A stretch of 64,000 nt of DNA from Actinomycetota bacterium (GCA_016201065.1 JACQDL010000047.1:62001-126000); one strand, 5' to 3'. Counted from the stretch's first letter, positions 45,606 to 56,550 are shown. The notes: generated from the sequence alone by a model not told the origin. Numbers and translations are program-made.

Positions 45606-47171
45606 GTGGCGGGACGACGGATGCGTGCGCTGGCACCCGCGGCGATCGCGGGCACGCTGGCGGCGGCAGTCGCCGTCGGTGTCGCCGAACTGGTTGCCGC
45701 GGCGGTGCGACCCGAGTCGGCACCGCTGGTCGCGGTCGGTGCTGCGGTGATCGACGCGACTCCCGGACCGGTCCGGGAGTTCGCCGTCCGCGGCTTCGGC
45801 ACCGCGGACAAGGCGGTGCTGCTCTCCGGCATCCTCGTGCTGCTCGCGTTGTTCGCGGCGGGCATCGGGGTGCTGGCAGTCGACCGGCCCCGATGGGGCC
45901 TGGTCGGCGTGGGCGGGTTCGGTCTCGTCGGGGTCGCCGCGGTGGCGAGCCGTCCGGCGTTCCGGCTGGTCGACCTCCTGCCGTCGGTGGTCGGCACGGT
46001 CGCCGGTGGCCTGATGCTGCTGCGACTGCGCCGTCCCCTGGCGGTGGCCGTCTCATCGGGGGCAGAGCCGTCCGATCCGGTGGAGGTGACCGAGCCGGCC
46101 GCCATCGACCGGCGTGGGTTTCTCGTGGTCGGCGGCACGGCTGCGGTCGTCGCCGGGGCCTCCGGTGCGCTGGGCCGGATCTGGCAGGGCGTGCGGACCG
46201 TTGCCGCCCGGTCACGTGAGGCGGTCCGGCTGCCCCGCCCGACGTCCCCCGCGCCCCCACTGCCGGCCAGGGCTGACCTCGGTGTGCCGGGAGCCGGCCC
46301 GTTCCTCACCCCGAATGCCAGCTTCTACCGGGTCGACACCGCGCTGGTCGTGCCGGAACGTGCGGCCGAGCGCTGGACCTTGACGGTGCACGGGATGGTC
46401 GACCGCAGCCTGACCCTCACCTACCAGGACCTGCTCGGCCTCCCGATCGTCGAGCGGGTGGTGACGCTGACCTGTATCTCCAACGAGGTCGGCGGGGAGT
46501 ACCTGGGTACGGCGCGGTGGCTCGGGCCGTTGCTGAGGGATGTGCTCGCCGGGGCCGGCGTGGACCCGGCAGCCGACCAGATCGTCTGCCGCTCATCCGA
46601 CGGGATGACGATCGGCACGCCGGCGCGGATCGCGCTGGACGGGCGGGACGCCATGCTGGCGATCGGGATGAACGGCGAGCCGCTCCCGGTGGAGCACGGT
46701 TTCCCGGTCCGGATGGTGGTGCCCGGCCTGTACGGGTACTGCTCGGCGTGCAAGTGGCTGGTCGACATGGAGCTGACGACGTTCGGTGCCTATGACGCGT
46801 ACTGGGTTTCCCGTGGGTGGGCCCGGTTCGGACCGGTCCTGACCCAGTCCCGGGTCGACACGCCCGCCGCATCCTCCCGGCTGGCGCCGGGGCGGGTGCC
46901 GGTAGCCGGGGTGGCGTGGGCGCAGCACCGCGGTATCGCGGGCGTGGAGGTGCGGGTCGACGGCGGGCCGTGGCAGCCCGCGACCCTCGCCGACCAGGCC
47001 AGTCTCGACGCGTGGCGGCAGTGGGTGTTCTGGTGGGAGGCATCCCCCGGCCGGCACACCCTGGCGGTGCGGGCCACCGATGGTGCCGGTGCCCTCCAGC
47101 CGGAACGGCGGTCCGCCCCGTTCCCGTCCGGTGCCACCGGTTGGCACACGGTCACCGTGACCGTCGGGTAG
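45606..47171 (+). CDS. Membrane-anchored molybdopterin-dependent oxidoreductase (sulfite-oxidase type)
   Basis: 521 residues. GTG 45606 follows CAGGGGG; TTG 45564 and ATG 45621 are alternatives. Four N-terminal hydrophobic helices (for example ALAPAAIAGTLAAAVAVGV and LLSGILVLLALFAAGIGVL) precede a Tat-like RRGFLVVGG at about residue 168. The catalytic domain has VVTLTCISNEVGG with the Mo-binding Cys, then HGFPVRMVVPGLYGYCSACKW and a C-terminal Ig-like dimer domain (VDGGPWQPATL). Substrate may be sulfite or another small oxide; not determinable. Confidence 0.9.
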   Translation: MAGRRMRALAPAAIAGTLAAAVAVGVAELVAAAVRPESAPLVAVGAAVIDATPGPVREFAVRGFGTADKAVLLSGILVLLALFAAGIGVLAVDRPRWGLVGVGGFGLVGVAAVASRPAFRLVDLLPSVVGTVAGGLMLLRLRRPLAVAVSSGAEPSDPVEVTEPAAIDRRGFLVVGGTAAVVAGASGALGRIWQGVRTVAARSREAVRLPRPTSPAPPLPARADLGVPGAGPFLTPNASFYRVDTALVVPERAAERWTLTVHGMVDRSLTLTYQDLLGLPIVERVVTLTCISNEVGGEYLGTARWLGPLLRDVLAGAGVDPAADQIVCRSSDGMTIGTPARIALDGRDAMLAIGMNGEPLPVEHGFPVRMVVPGLYGYCSACKWLVDMELTTFGAYDAYWVSRGWARFGPVLTQSRVDTPAASSRLAPGRVPVAGVAWAQHRGIAGVEVRVDGGPWQPATLADQASLDAWRQWVFWWEASPGRHTLAVRATDGAGALQPERRSAPFPSGATGWHTVTVTVG

Positions 47172-47208
47172 CACCGTCGGACCCGGCCGGCGTGCGAGAC
47201 TGCGCGGC

Positions 47209-47967
47209 GTGTCGGCCCGGTTCCCGTTCCTTGATGCGCCATGGCCGCTGGCCATCGCTCACCGGGGGGCGGGCGCGGCGGAGAACTCGATGGCGGCCTT
47301 CGAGTCGGCCATCCGGCTCGGCTACCGCTACCTGGAGACCGACGCGCGGGCGACCGCGGACGGCGTGCTGCTGGCGTTCCACGACGCGACCCTGGACCGT
47401 GTCACCGACCGTACCGGCCGGATCGCTGAGCTCCCCTACGCCGCGGTGCGGCTGGCGCGGATCGCCGGCCGTGAGTCGATCCCGCAGCTCGCGGAGGTCC
47501 TCGGGAGTTGGCCCGGGGTCCGGGTGAACATCGACGTCAAGGCATCCGGTGCGATCGGGCCGTTGGTGGACGTGCTGCACCGCTGCCGCGCGGTGGACCG
47601 AGTATGCGTCGGGTCGTTCTCCGACGCGCGGCTCGCGGCGGTGCGGGCCGCGGTCGGGCCGCGGCTGTGTACGGCGATGGGGCCGCGGGAGGTGCTGCGG
47701 TTGCGCGTGGCGTCATACCTGCCGCGGCTGCCGGTGGGCGGTCCGGCCGGCTGCGTCCAGGTGCCCAGCCGGTTCGGGCCGCTGCCGGTGACTGGTCGGC
47801 GGCTCGTCGCGGCCGCCTCCCGCCTCGGCGTGCCGGTGCACGTCTGGACGGTCAATGACGCACATGAGATGAAACGGCTGCTCGATCTTGGCGTGGCCGG
47901 CATCATGACCGATCAGGCCGAGACGCTGCGCGCGGTGCTCCGCGATCGCGGGCAGTGGCACGGGTGA
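47209..47967 (+). CDS. Glycerophosphodiester phosphodiesterase
   Basis: 252 residues, GTG 47209. TIM-barrel GDPD residues are in order: AIAHRGAGAAENSMAAF, LETDARATADGVLLAFHD, VRVNIDVKA, and VHVWTVNDAHEMKRLLDLGV then GIMTDQAETLRAVL. No signal peptide, so it acts in the cytoplasm on glycerophosphodiesters from phospholipid breakdown. The next gene (an MFS transporter) starts 70 bases downstream and may be co-transcribed. Confidence 0.95.
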   Translation: MSARFPFLDAPWPLAIAHRGAGAAENSMAAFESAIRLGYRYLETDARATADGVLLAFHDATLDRVTDRTGRIAELPYAAVRLARIAGRESIPQLAEVLGSWPGVRVNIDVKASGAIGPLVDVLHRCRAVDRVCVGSFSDARLAAVRAAVGPRLCTAMGPREVLRLRVASYLPRLPVGGPAGCVQVPSRFGPLPVTGRRLVAAASRLGVPVHVWTVNDAHEMKRLLDLGVAGIMTDQAETLRAVLRDRGQWHG

Positions 47968-48036
47968 CCACCGCAGCCGACCCCCCGACCCTCCGACCCC
48001 CGGATCCCGAGATCCCACGAACGTGAGTGAGGCCCG

Positions 48037-49395
48037 ATGAGCACGGTCGAGACGATGGCACCCGCCACGCCCCAGCCGGGGGTCGTGCGCCGGCAGCGCC
48101 GGGGCTGGTACTGGTACGGGTGGGCCAGCCATGCGTTCCCCACCACGGTCGTCACCGTGTTCATGGGGCGCTACCTGGAGGCGGTCGCGGCGGTCGCCGC
48201 CGGCGGCACCGACGGCCGGGTGCACCTCTTCGGCCTCCCGATCCGTCCTGGGTCGCTGTTCCCGTACCTCATCAGCGCCGCGACCGCGGTGCTGGTGCTG
48301 CTGATGCCGATGGTCGGGGCGGTCGCCGACCGGACCGGCCGGAAGCGGGAGATCCTGCTCGGCTTCGGCTACGCCGGCGCGCTGGCCTGCGTGCTGATGT
48401 GGTTCGTGCGGGGCGGCAACTGGGTGCTCGGCGCGACCCTGTTCGCTATCGCCTACATCGCCTACAGCTGCGCGATCGTGGTCTACCACTCGCTGCTCAT
48501 CGACCTGTCCGAACCCGACCAGCGGGACCGGGTGTCCTCCTTCGGCTGGGCGTTCGGGTACATCGGCAGCGGGGTGCTGCTGGCGCTGAACTTCGGTTTC
48601 TCGTTCATGATCGACGACCGGGCGCTGGTGGCGCGGGCGTCGCTGGCGAGTGCCGGGCTGTGGTGGGCGGCGTTCGCGTTGGTGCCGTACGTCGCGCTGC
48701 GCGGCCGGATCGGCTCGGCCCGGCCGCCGCGACCGACCGAGGGGCCGGTGCTGCTGGCCGGCTATCGCCAGCTGCGGCAGACCTTCGGCCGGCTCCGCGG
48801 GTTCCGGATCACGCTGCTGTTCCTGCTGGCCTTCCTGGTCTACAACGACGGCATCCAGACGGTGACGACGCTCGCCGCGCAGTACGGCCAGTCGGAGCTG
48901 AAGCTGTCGGAGGCGACCCTGCTCTCGGCGATCCTGCTGGTGCAGTTCCTGGCATTCGCCGGCGCGTTGCTGCTGGGGTGGCTGGCCCGCTATCTCGGGG
49001 CGAAGCGGGTCGTGCTCGGCAGCCTGGTGGGGTGGACCGCGGTGGTGGTCGGGGCGTACTTCCTGCCGGTCGGTGGGGTGCTGCCGTTCTACGGGTTCGC
49101 GGTGCTGGTGGCGCTGGTGATGGGTGGCAGCCAGGCGCTGTCCCGGTCGATGTTCAGCCACCTGGTGCCGGCGGGTGAGGAGTCGGAGTACTTCGGGTTG
49201 TACGAGGTGAGTGACTCGGGCACGAGCTGGCTCGGGCCGCTGCTGTTCGGGTTGGCGCTGCAGAACACCGGCAGCTACCGGACGGCCCTGGTCAGCCTCG
49301 TGGTGTTCTTCGTCGCCGGGTTCCTGCTGCTCGCCCGGGTGCCGGTGCGGGAGGGGATCCTCGCGGTGCGCAACACCCCACCGGCACGGCTGTGA
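48037..49395 (+). CDS. MFS transporter, UMF1 (Atg22-like) family
   Basis: 452 residues, ATG 48037. About 12 membrane helices. The first part, GWYWYGWASHAFPTTVVTVF, then DRTGRKREILLGFGYAGA and YIAYSCAIVVYHSLLIDLSE, SFGWAFGYIGSGVLLALNFG, are the marks of the UMF1 family. Near the end SRSMFSHLVPAGEESEYFGL. Bacterial members have unknown substrates, possibly amino acids or glycerol-derived compounds given the upstream GDPD gene. Confidence 0.9.
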   Translation: MSTVETMAPATPQPGVVRRQRRGWYWYGWASHAFPTTVVTVFMGRYLEAVAAVAAGGTDGRVHLFGLPIRPGSLFPYLISAATAVLVLLMPMVGAVADRTGRKREILLGFGYAGALACVLMWFVRGGNWVLGATLFAIAYIAYSCAIVVYHSLLIDLSEPDQRDRVSSFGWAFGYIGSGVLLALNFGFSFMIDDRALVARASLASAGLWWAAFALVPYVALRGRIGSARPPRPTEGPVLLAGYRQLRQTFGRLRGFRITLLFLLAFLVYNDGIQTVTTLAAQYGQSELKLSEATLLSAILLVQFLAFAGALLLGWLARYLGAKRVVLGSLVGWTAVVVGAYFLPVGGVLPFYGFAVLVALVMGGSQALSRSMFSHLVPAGEESEYFGLYEVSDSGTSWLGPLLFGLALQNTGSYRTALVSLVVFFVAGFLLLARVPVREGILAVRNTPPARL

Positions 49396-49413
49396 GGGCG
49401 TCGGCGGGGCCCG

Positions 49414-50799
49414 TCAGCACTCGATGATGTTCACCGCGAGGCCGCCGCGGGCGGTCTCCTTGTACTTGTCCTTCATGTCCTGGCCGGTCTCCCGCATGGT
49501 CTTGATGACCTTGTCCAGGGAGACATGGTGCGCACCGTCGCCGTGCAGGGCCATCCGGGCCGCGGCGATCGCCTTGACCGAGGCGATCGCGTTGCGTTCG
49601 ATGCACGGGATCTGCACCAGCCCGCCGACCGGGTCGCAGGTCAGCCCGAGGTTGTGCTCCATGGCGATCTCGGCGGCGTTCTCGACCTGTTCGGGTGTGC
49701 CGCCGAGCACCTCGGCGAGGCCGGCCGCGGCCATCGAGCAGGCGGAGCCCACCTCGCCCTGGCAGCCGACCTCGGCGCCGGAGATCGAGGCGTTCTCCTT
49801 GAACAGCACGCCGACTGCGCCTGCGGTGAGCAGGAACCGGACCACGCCGTCGTCGTCGGCCCCGGGCACGAACCGGGTGTAGTAGTGCAGCACGGCGGGG
49901 ACGATCCCGGCGGCGCCGTTGGTCGGTGCGGTGACCACCCGCCCGCCCGCGGCGTTCTCCTCGTTGACCGCGAGCGCGTACAGGGTGACCCACTCCATCG
50001 CCCGCAGCGGGTCGTCGCGGTCGTCGCCGTGCTCGGCACGTTCGGTGAGCGCACGTCGCAGCGCCGCGGCCCGGCGGCGCACCTTCAGCCCACCGGGCAG
50101 GGTCCCCTCCCGGCTGCACCCGCGTTCGACGCAGCGGCCCATCACGTCCCAGATGTCGAGCAGGCCGGCCCGCACCACCGCCTCGTCCCGCCAGGAGGCC
50201 TCGTTGGCGAGCATGATTCCGCTGATCGGCAGGCTCGCCTCCGCGCAGCGCAGAAGCAGGTCGGCTCCGGTCCGGAACGGGTACCGCACCGGCGTGGCGT
50301 CCAGGATGACCCGGTCTGCGCCGGCCGCCTCCTCGTCGACCACGAAGCCGCCACCCACGGAGTAGTACGTCCGCTCCCGCAACAGGGTGCCGGTGTGGTC
50401 GGATGCGGCGAAGACCATGCCGTTGGCGTGGAACGGAAGTCGCCGACGCCGGTGCATGACGATGTCGTCCGCGGGTGCGAACCGCACCTCGTGCCGGCCC
50501 AGCAGCCGCGCCCGGCCGGTGTCCCGGACCCGGGCCACCAGGGGCGGCACGGCGTCCGGGTCGACGGTCTCGGGTGCGTGCCCCTCCAGCCCCAGGAGCA
50601 CCGCGGCGGGGCTGCCGTGCCCGTGTCCGGTCGCACCAAGCGAGCCGAAGAGCTCGGCCCGGACGGAGGCGACCCGGTCGAGCAGGCCGTCGGCGGCCAG
50701 ACCCTGGACGAACGTGCGGGCCGCCCGCATCGGACCGACCGTGTGCGAGCTCGACGGGCCGATCCCGACCGAGAGCAGGTCGAAGACGCTGATCGTCAT
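49414..50799 (-). CDS. sdaA: L-serine ammonia-lyase (iron-sulfur type)
   Basis: 461 residues, the fused one-chain form. ATG 50799 begins [20 protein letters not shown]; longer frames lack support. Cysteines for the 4Fe-4S cluster are in [15 protein letters not shown] and [26 protein letters not shown] and [15 protein letters not shown] are typical too, and the C-terminal NIIEC tail puts a Cys at the very end that can reach the cluster. It deaminates serine to pyruvate and ammonia. Confidence 0.96.
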   Translation of the reverse strand: MTISVFDLLSVGIGPSSSHTVGPMRAARTFVQGLAADGLLDRVASVRAELFGSLGATGHGHGSPAAVLLGLEGHAPETVDPDAVPPLVARVRDTGRARLLGRHEVRFAPADDIVMHRRRRLPFHANGMVFAASDHTGTLLRERTYYSVGGGFVVDEEAAGADRVILDATPVRYPFRTGADLLLRCAEASLPISGIMLANEASWRDEAVVRAGLLDIWDVMGRCVERGCSREGTLPGGLKVRRRAAALRRALTERAEHGDDRDDPLRAMEWVTLYALAVNEENAAGGRVVTAPTNGAAGIVPAVLHYYTRFVPGADDDGVVRFLLTAGAVGVLFKENASISGAEVGCQGEVGSACSMAAAGLAEVLGGTPEQVENAAEIAMEHNLGLTCDPVGGLVQIPCIERNAIASVKAIAAARMALHGDGAHHVSLDKVIKTMRETGQDMKDKYKETARGGLAVNIIEC

Positions 50800-50986
50800 G
50801 GTGTCGGCGTCCTGGGTGCGTTCACGCTGGGTCCGATCCAGGGTCATGGGGTGGGTGGGGCGGTCCGGCGGGTGGTGCCCGGGCTGCGTGCCCACGGTAA
50901 GGCCCGCGAGGCCGGCTTCGCGGCGTATTCCGCCGGTGCGGGTCGCGTCGCCGCCGAACTCGCCAACGTGGGATGAACCACGTTTG

Positions 50987-51012
50987 GGAATCCTCTCGAC
51001 AGGTCAGTCGTT
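50987..51012 (+). promoter_or_regulatory. SigR-type promoter of rbpA
   Basis: GGGAAT (GGAAT at 50987-50991), 18 bases, then GTT at 51010-51012, exactly the GGAAT-N18-GTT pattern of the actinobacterial thiol-stress sigma factor SigR/SigH. It lies 44 bases before the rbpA ATG. rbpA is a known SigR target in Streptomyces. Confidence 0.8.
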
Positions 51013-51056
51013 ACCGAAGACATCGAGCACAACGACTGCCCGGGAGGTAGCAACAC

Positions 51057-51401
51057 ATGGCCGAGCGCACTTTGCGCGGCAGCCGGCTCGGGGCCATCAG
51101 CTACGAGACGGAACGCGATACTGAGCTGGCGGCCCGGCAGGCGGCAGACTACCGCTGCTCCCAGGGGCATGTCTTCACTGTTCCCTTCGCGCAGGAAGCG
51201 GAGATACCTCCCACCTGGGAGTGCAAGTTCGATGGCACCGTGGGTCGGCTGATCGGTGGCAGCGAGCCGGAGCCGAGGAAGGCCAAGCCGGCCCGGACGC
51301 ACTGGGACATGCTGCTGGAGCGGCGGACGATCGCCGAGCTGGAAGAGGTGTTGAACGAGCGGCTCGAGCTCCTGCGGGCGCGCCGTTCGCGAACCGCGTG
51401 A
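51057..51401 (+). CDS. rbpA: RNA polymerase-binding protein RbpA
   Basis: 114 residues, ATG 51057 with GGGAGG upstream. RSRLGAISYETERD-type N-terminal tail (here GSRLGAISYETERD), a core with Cys in YRCSQGHVF and TWECKFDG for zinc, and the sigma-binding C-terminal part THWDMLLERRTIAELEEVL. It stabilises sigma-A-type holoenzyme on promoters. In mycobacteria it is next to ppm1 in opposite orientation; here dus lies between them. Confidence 0.97.
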   Translation: MAERTLRGSRLGAISYETERDTELAARQAADYRCSQGHVFTVPFAQEAEIPPTWECKFDGTVGRLIGGSEPEPRKAKPARTHWDMLLERRTIAELEEVLNERLELLRARRSRTA

Positions 51402-51461
51402 CCGATGTGCACTGGGCCGCACCCCCGCCGGGTGCGGTCCAGTGCACTCCGTGGCCCGGGA

Positions 51462-52628
51462 TCACCCGCCGGAGGCGTCGATGTCGGCCCCGGCCGGCAC
51501 GACATCGTCGTCGCGGTCGTCCAGCCAACCATGCGGCAGGACGACGCGCCGCGGCTGGCCGCTGGTGCGGCCACGCGGCTGGCCCAGGGCGTCCGCGGGG
51601 AACGGCTGGTCCACGTCCATCTCGTCGACCAGGCCGTCCAGCTCGGCGAGCGAGCTGATCCCGCCGAGCCGGCGCCTGATCTGGCCGCCGACCACGAACC
51701 GCTTGGCGTACCAGCCCGCGTGCTTGCGGAACTCCCGGCACCCCTGTCCCTCGTCACCGACCCACTCGACCAACAGTGTGGCGTGCCGCCGCATCACTGC
51801 GGTGACCTCCCGGAGCGTGGGCTGCCTCGCCTGCGGTCGACCATCGAAGGCGTCCACCAGATCGCGGAACAGCCACGGCCGGCCCTGGCAGCCTCGGCCG
51901 ATCACCACCCCGGCGCAGCCGGTCTGCCGCATCATCCGCAGTGCGTCCGATGCCTCCCAGATGTCGCCGTTGCCGAGTACCGGCACGTCGAGGGCGGCGG
52001 TCAGTTCGCCGATCGCGTCCCAGTCGGCCGCACCGGAGTAGTGCTGGGCCGCGGTCCGGGCGTGCAGTGCGACGGCCGCGACCCCCTCGGCCGCCGCGAT
52101 GTGCCCCGCCTCCAGGTATGTCTGGTGCGTGTCGTCGATCCCGATCCGCATCTTGATCGTGACCGGGACCGCTCCGGCCGCGTGGACGGCGGCGGCGAGA
52201 ATGCGGCCGAACAGCACCCGCTTCCAGGGCAGGGCCGAGCCACCGCCTCGCCGGGTGACCTTCGGCACCGGGCAGCCGAAGTTCAGGTCGATGTGGTCGG
52301 CCCGGTCCTCCGCGACGAGCACCCGGACGGCGGCGCCGACCGTGGCGGGGTCCACGCCGTAGATCTGGAGGCTGCGGGGCTTCTCCGCCGGATCGAACTC
52401 GATCATGGCCATGGTCTTCGGGATGTGTTCGACGATCCCCCTGGACATGACCATCTCGCTGACGTACAGGCCGGCGCCGTACTCCCGGCACAGCGTCCGG
52501 AAGGGCGCGTTGGTGACGCCGGCCATCGGCGCGAGCACCACCGGTGGCCAGATCCGGTACGGGCCGATCGGCAGCGGGTCGAACTCCCCCGGTCGTGCTG
52601 GCGGCTCCGGTCGCGGCTCGGCGTTCAC
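51462..52628 (-). CDS. dusB: tRNA-dihydrouridine synthase (DusB type)
   Basis: 388 residues from GTG 52628, overlapping the ppm1 stop (GTGA). FMN barrel: [40 protein letters not shown] with the catalytic Cys in [35 protein letters not shown], and [31 protein letters not shown] Gly/Asp-rich extension ends it. It reduces uridine in tRNA D-loops. It forms an operon with ppm1 and lnt upstream. Confidence 0.95.
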   Translation of the reverse strand: MNAEPRPEPPARPGEFDPLPIGPYRIWPPVVLAPMAGVTNAPFRTLCREYGAGLYVSEMVMSRGIVEHIPKTMAMIEFDPAEKPRSLQIYGVDPATVGAAVRVLVAEDRADHIDLNFGCPVPKVTRRGGGSALPWKRVLFGRILAAAVHAAGAVPVTIKMRIGIDDTHQTYLEAGHIAAAEGVAAVALHARTAAQHYSGAADWDAIGELTAALDVPVLGNGDIWEASDALRMMRQTGCAGVVIGRGCQGRPWLFRDLVDAFDGRPQARQPTLREVTAVMRRHATLLVEWVGDEGQGCREFRKHAGWYAKRFVVGGQIRRRLGGISSLAELDGLVDEMDVDQPFPADALGQPRGRTSGQPRRVVLPHGWLDDRDDDVVPAGADIDASGG

Positions 52629-53416
52629 GCCCGCTCGGGTTCCGGCCCGTCCAGTGGCCGTGGTCGGGTCGCCAGAGCCCGCCGGCGGGTCGCGGCGGGC
52701 CGGCTGGAGACTCCCCAGAGGGTGACCCGCCACAGCGCCTCGCGGACGATCGACCCGCTCATCTTGCTCTGCCCGAGCACCCGCTCGGTGAAGGTGATCG
52801 GTACCTCGGTCACCCGGTAGCCGGCCTGCCAGGTGCGGCGGGCAAGGTCCACCTGGAAGCAGTACCCCTGCGAGGACACCCCGGCCAGGTCCAGCCCGCG
52901 CAGCACCTCGGCCCGGTAGGCGCGGTAGCCGCCCGTGGCGTCCTTGATCGGCATCCGGAGCAGGACCCGGGTGTACAGGTTGCCGCCGCGGGAGAGAAGA
53001 AGCCGTGTCCGCGGCCAGTTGCGCACAAGTCCGCCGGGGACCCAGCGCGACCCGAGGACCAGGTCGGCGCCGTCCAGTGCGGCCAGCAGCCGGGGCAGTT
53101 CCTCCGGTGCGTGCGAGCCGTCGGCGTCCATCTCGACGATGACGTCGTAGCCGTGCTCCAGCGCCCAGCCGAAGCCGGTGAGGTAGGCCTGGCCGAGCCC
53201 GTCCTTGGTGGTCCGGTGCAGGACATGGATCCGCGGGTCTGCCTTGGCTGCGGTGTCGGCGAGGTCGCCGGTGCCGTCCGGGCTGCTGTCGTCGACGACG
53301 AGCACCTCGGCCGGTGGGACCGCCGCCCGCACCCGACCGAGGATGGCCTCCAGGTTGTCCCGCTCGTTGTAGGTGGGGATCACCACCAGCACGCGGCCGA
53401 GGTCTTCGTGCGTCAT
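52625..53416 (-). CDS. ppm1: Polyprenol-phosphate mannosyltransferase (Ppm1 catalytic domain)
   Basis: 263 residues, ATG 53416 overlapping the lnt stop. GT2 fold: [56 protein letters not shown] with the DAD metal motif, and [19 protein letters not shown]. It makes polyprenyl-phosphomannose for lipoglycan and protein mannosylation. In M. tuberculosis this domain is fused to the Lnt domain; here both are separate, coupled genes. Confidence 0.95.
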   Translation of the reverse strand: MTHEDLGRVLVVIPTYNERDNLEAILGRVRAAVPPAEVLVVDDSSPDGTGDLADTAAKADPRIHVLHRTTKDGLGQAYLTGFGWALEHGYDVIVEMDADGSHAPEELPRLLAALDGADLVLGSRWVPGGLVRNWPRTRLLLSRGGNLYTRVLLRMPIKDATGGYRAYRAEVLRGLDLAGVSSQGYCFQVDLARRTWQAGYRVTEVPITFTERVLGQSKMSGSIVREALWRVTLWGVSSRPAATRRRALATRPRPLDGPEPERA

Positions 53417-55074
53417 GCGGTCTGGGTCTCCTCTGCTCGGGTCGCCGGTTCCTGCTCGGCGCTGGTTGGTGTCGCCGTACCGCGGGGGTCGCGCACCCGG
53501 CGGTGTCCAGCGAGCCTACCGATCGCGGCGGCGACCGCCGCGGCGAGCAGGCCAGCGGCGGAGAGCAGCCATTCCGGCACCGCACCGAGCCGGGTCGCGA
53601 GGGTGAGCCCGCTACGGGTGGGTACCGAACCGACCAGCAGGTCCGGGGTGAAGATGGCGGACTGCCGGATGATCCGACCGTCGGGAGCGATGAGCGCGCT
53701 GACCCCGCTGGTGGCGACCACGACCACGGTGCGACCGTACTCCACCGCCCGCAGCCGGCTCATCTCAAGCTGCTGGTGGGTCTCCCCGCTGCGTTCGAAG
53801 GTCGCGTTGTTGGTCTGCACCACCAGCAGCTGGGCGCCGCCGCGCACCACATCACGCACCAGCCGGTCGTCGGCGACCTCGAAGCAGATCACGTCACCGA
53901 TCGGGTGCCCGGCCAGCTCCAGCACGCCGGGCTGGTCGCCTGCCACGAAGTCGTGCCGGACCCGGTCGACCTGGTGGCTGACCAGTCGCGCCACCGAGCG
54001 CAGCGGGATGTACTCGGCGAACGGGACCGGGTGACGCTTGAGGTAGGTCTGCCCGGGGCCGGTGGTCGGGCTCCAGACGATACCGGCGTTGCGGAGGTGA
54101 TCCCCGGGTCCGTCCAGGACCGCGCCGACCAGGATCGGCACCCCGACGGCGGTGGCCGCTGCGCCGATCTGTTCGCGGGCGTCCGCGGCGACCAGGGGGT
54201 CGATGTCGGAGGCGTTCTCGGGCCAGAGCACGAACGCGGGCGCGGGCACCACGCCGGCACGAACCTGGCCGGCCAGCCGCAGGGTCTCGTTGACGTGGTT
54301 GTGCAGCACCGCCTCCCGCTGCGCGTTGAAGTCCAGCCCGAGTCGGGGCACGTTGCCCTGCACCGCCGCGACAACCAGCTGCGGGTCAGCCACGCCCGTC
54401 GGCACCGCGGCGCGCAGTGCCGATCCGGCGAGCGGGCCGGCGAGCGCAGCGGCCCCGCACGCGGCAAGGGCGCGGGCCCGGAGCGGGAGCTGGAGCCGTG
54501 ACTGACGGCCGCGGGCCCGCGCCGCGAACACGGTCCCGGCGGCAAGCGTGCCGCACAGGGCGACCATGAGGCTGACCAGTGGTGCCCCGCCGTAGGCGGC
54601 GAACGGCGTGAACCAGCTGTGTCCCTGGCCGAATGCCAGCCGGCCCCACGGGAAGCCACCGAACGGCAGCCGGGACCGGGCCGCCTCGTCCGCCACCCAC
54701 AGGCAGGCCGCCCAGACCGGTCCGCCGGCCAGCCGCTGGACCGCGGGGAGCAGCCCGCCGAGGGCCGCCACGAAGGCCGCCTGCGAGGTGGCCAGCAGCA
54801 GCCACGGCACGGCGCCGACCTCGGTCCCGCTCCACGACAGCAACGGGACGAAGTAGCTCAACCCGAAGACCAGACCGAGGCCGGCCCCCTGGCGTGGTCG
54901 GCGACCGTGTACGGCGACCGACAGCGCCGCGACGGCGACCGGCGCGAGCGGCCACCATCCGATCGGCGGGAACGAGACCAGCAGCAGGCCGCCACCGGCC
55001 GCGGCCAGCGGCACCGGTCCGGGTCGGCCGAGCCACGTCTTTGTCGCCGTCAGCACGCTCGTCGCCGTCAGCAC
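53413..55074 (-). CDS. lnt: Apolipoprotein N-acyltransferase
   Basis: 553 residues from GTG 55074 (GGAAGG upstream). N-terminal half has about seven membrane helices ([34 protein letters not shown]). The C-terminal nitrilase domain has the catalytic triad Glu in LWPENASD, Lys in [12 protein letters not shown] and Cys in [11 protein letters not shown]. It acylates the N-terminal Cys of lipoproteins. The first codons contain a short duplication (VLTAT twice), which could give two starts. First gene of lnt-ppm1-dusB. Confidence 0.95.
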   Translation of the reverse strand: MLTATSVLTATKTWLGRPGPVPLAAAGGGLLLVSFPPIGWWPLAPVAVAALSVAVHGRRPRQGAGLGLVFGLSYFVPLLSWSGTEVGAVPWLLLATSQAAFVAALGGLLPAVQRLAGGPVWAACLWVADEAARSRLPFGGFPWGRLAFGQGHSWFTPFAAYGGAPLVSLMVALCGTLAAGTVFAARARGRQSRLQLPLRARALAACGAAALAGPLAGSALRAAVPTGVADPQLVVAAVQGNVPRLGLDFNAQREAVLHNHVNETLRLAGQVRAGVVPAPAFVLWPENASDIDPLVAADAREQIGAAATAVGVPILVGAVLDGPGDHLRNAGIVWSPTTGPGQTYLKRHPVPFAEYIPLRSVARLVSHQVDRVRHDFVAGDQPGVLELAGHPIGDVICFEVADDRLVRDVVRGGAQLLVVQTNNATFERSGETHQQLEMSRLRAVEYGRTVVVVATSGVSALIAPDGRIIRQSAIFTPDLLVGSVPTRSGLTLATRLGAVPEWLLSAAGLLAAAVAAAIGRLAGHRRVRDPRGTATPTSAEQEPATRAEETQTA

Positions 55075-55387
55075 GCCAGACCTTCCGCTGGTGGTGGTCC
55101 GCCGGGTTGCCCGGCGGCTGCGCTGCCGGGCCGCAAGGAACGGTGGGGCACGGTACGTCCCGCACCCCACCGTTCCCGGAGAGCCGTTTCGGGCGTGTCT
55201 CCTGCTCCTCCCGAGCGTCCGCGGGACGTGGGGGCTGGGCGGACGTGCCGCGTCGACCTTCGGTCCGGCCGATCACTCGCCGGTTGCGAGCACCTGCGCC
55301 GTTGTCTACTGATCGGTGGAGTGCTCAACCCACACCAGATGTCCCGACGAACGTCCGGAGAACGATATCGGCGGAGCCGGCGATGGA
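55075..55387. other. Non-coding gap between lnt and kal with one hairpin
   Basis: 313 bases with no gene seen. Both neighbours are on the minus strand, so the gap should hold the kal-operon terminator and the lnt promoter. The only strong structure is the hairpin at 55137-55176. The remaining bases show no clear -10 or -35 sequence. Confidence 0.6.
55137..55176. terminator. Hairpin upstream of lnt
   Basis: GGAACGGTGGGG and CCCCACCGTTCC form an exact 12-bp stem with a 16-base loop. It may end transcription of the lysine operon, or be part of the lnt leader. No T-run. Confidence 0.5.
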
Positions 55388-55789
55388 TCAACCCACCCCC
55401 GCGGGCACGACGACAGTTCCGCCGGCCGTGGCCGCGACGATGGGTTCGGTCAGCACGTCCGCGGCGGACCCCGAGCGGTCCGGGGCGGCTCGGCAGAGCA
55501 CCCTGGCCTCGAACCAGATGACCCGGCTGCGCCGCCCCACCCCGGTGACCGTCCCGGTCACCTCGATCACGTCACCGGCCCGTACCGGGGCCCGGAACTG
55601 GACATCCGAGTAGGCGGCGAACAACCCCTCGTCGCCGTCGCCACGGATGCACAGCTCGGTGGCGACGTCGCCGAACAGGCCGAGCAGGTAGGCCCCATCG
55701 ACAAGGTTGCCGCCATAGTGGGCGTGGGCGTGCGGCACGTACCGGCGATGGGCCACCGACAGTCCGAGGCGAGCATCGATCTTGGTCAC
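55388..55789 (-). CDS. kal: 3-aminobutyryl-CoA ammonia-lyase
   Basis: 133 residues, GTG 55789 overlapping the kamE stop. Hot-dog fold with the Kal signature [40 protein letters not shown] and [16 protein letters not shown]. In the lysine fermentation pathway Kal removes ammonia from L-3-aminobutyryl-CoA to give crotonyl-CoA. Last gene of the minus-strand kdd-kamD-(defence pair)-kamE-kal unit. Confidence 0.93.
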   Translation of the reverse strand: MTKIDARLGLSVAHRRYVPHAHAHYGGNLVDGAYLLGLFGDVATELCIRGDGDEGLFAAYSDVQFRAPVRAGDVIEVTGTVTGVGRRSRVIWFEARVLCRAAPDRSGSAADVLTEPIVAATAGGTVVVPAGVG

Positions 55790-56550
55790 GACTTCCCCTT
55801 CCGAGCGGCGAGCGCGTGGACAAGATACGAGGCCACGTCGCTGGGTGTGGTGCCCTTGCCGAACACCCGGTCCACGCCGAGCGCCGTGGCCTGTGCCGGG
55901 TCGAACCGGGGGCCGCCGACCACCAGCAGCGGTCGCCGCTCCCCCATCGCCTCCCGGAAGGCCGCCGACATCTCCTCGGTGTTGTGCAGGTGGGCGTCCT
56001 TCTGGGTCACCACCTGGGAGACGAGCACGGCGTCGGCCTTCTCCGCCCGGGCCCGCCGGACCAGGTCCGGGACGAAGACCTGCGCCCCGAGGTTCACGAC
56101 GCGGACCTCCCGGTAGTACTCCAGCCCCTTCTCCCCCGCGAACCCCTTCACGTTGAGGATCGCGTCGATACCGACGGTGTGCGCGTCGGTGCCGATGCAG
56201 GCGCCGAGGACCACCATCCGGCGGCGGAGCACCCGCCGAACCTCGGCGTTGATCTCCCTGGCGTTCAACAGCGGGTACTCACGCTCGGTGATCTGGACGT
56301 CGGACAGGTTGACGAGGTGGCGTACCCGGCCGTAGACGACGAAGAACGTGAAGTCGGGTCCGACGGGTTTCGCGTGCACCACCATCGCCGGGTCGAGCCC
56401 CATCTTGCGGGCGAGCTGCTGCGCCGCGCCCTCGGCGAGCGGGCCCGGTGGCACCGGCAGGGTGAACGAGAGCTGCACCATGCCGTCGCCGGTGGTGTCC
56501 CCATAGGGGCGCACCACGCCGGCCTGCCCTGCCTCGTCCAGCACACTCAT
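55786..56550 (-). CDS. kamE: Beta-lysine/lysine 5,6-aminomutase beta subunit
   Basis: 254 residues, ATG 56550, overlapping the RloB-like stop (ATGA). It carries the adenosylcobalamin site [16 protein letters not shown] (DxHxxG) and the PLP lysine segment [15 protein letters not shown], then the Rossmann B12 domain [19 protein letters not shown]. It moves the terminal amino group of beta-lysine (or D-lysine) to carbon 5, together with KamD. KamD is encoded beyond two inserted genes, an unusual separation for subunits of one complex. Confidence 0.96.
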   Translation of the reverse strand: MSVLDEAGQAGVVRPYGDTTGDGMVQLSFTLPVPPGPLAEGAAQQLARKMGLDPAMVVHAKPVGPDFTFFVVYGRVRHLVNLSDVQITEREYPLLNAREINAEVRRVLRRRMVVLGACIGTDAHTVGIDAILNVKGFAGEKGLEYYREVRVVNLGAQVFVPDLVRRARAEKADAVLVSQVVTQKDAHLHNTEEMSAAFREAMGERRPLLVVGGPRFDPAQATALGVDRVFGKGTTPSDVASYLVHALAARKGKS

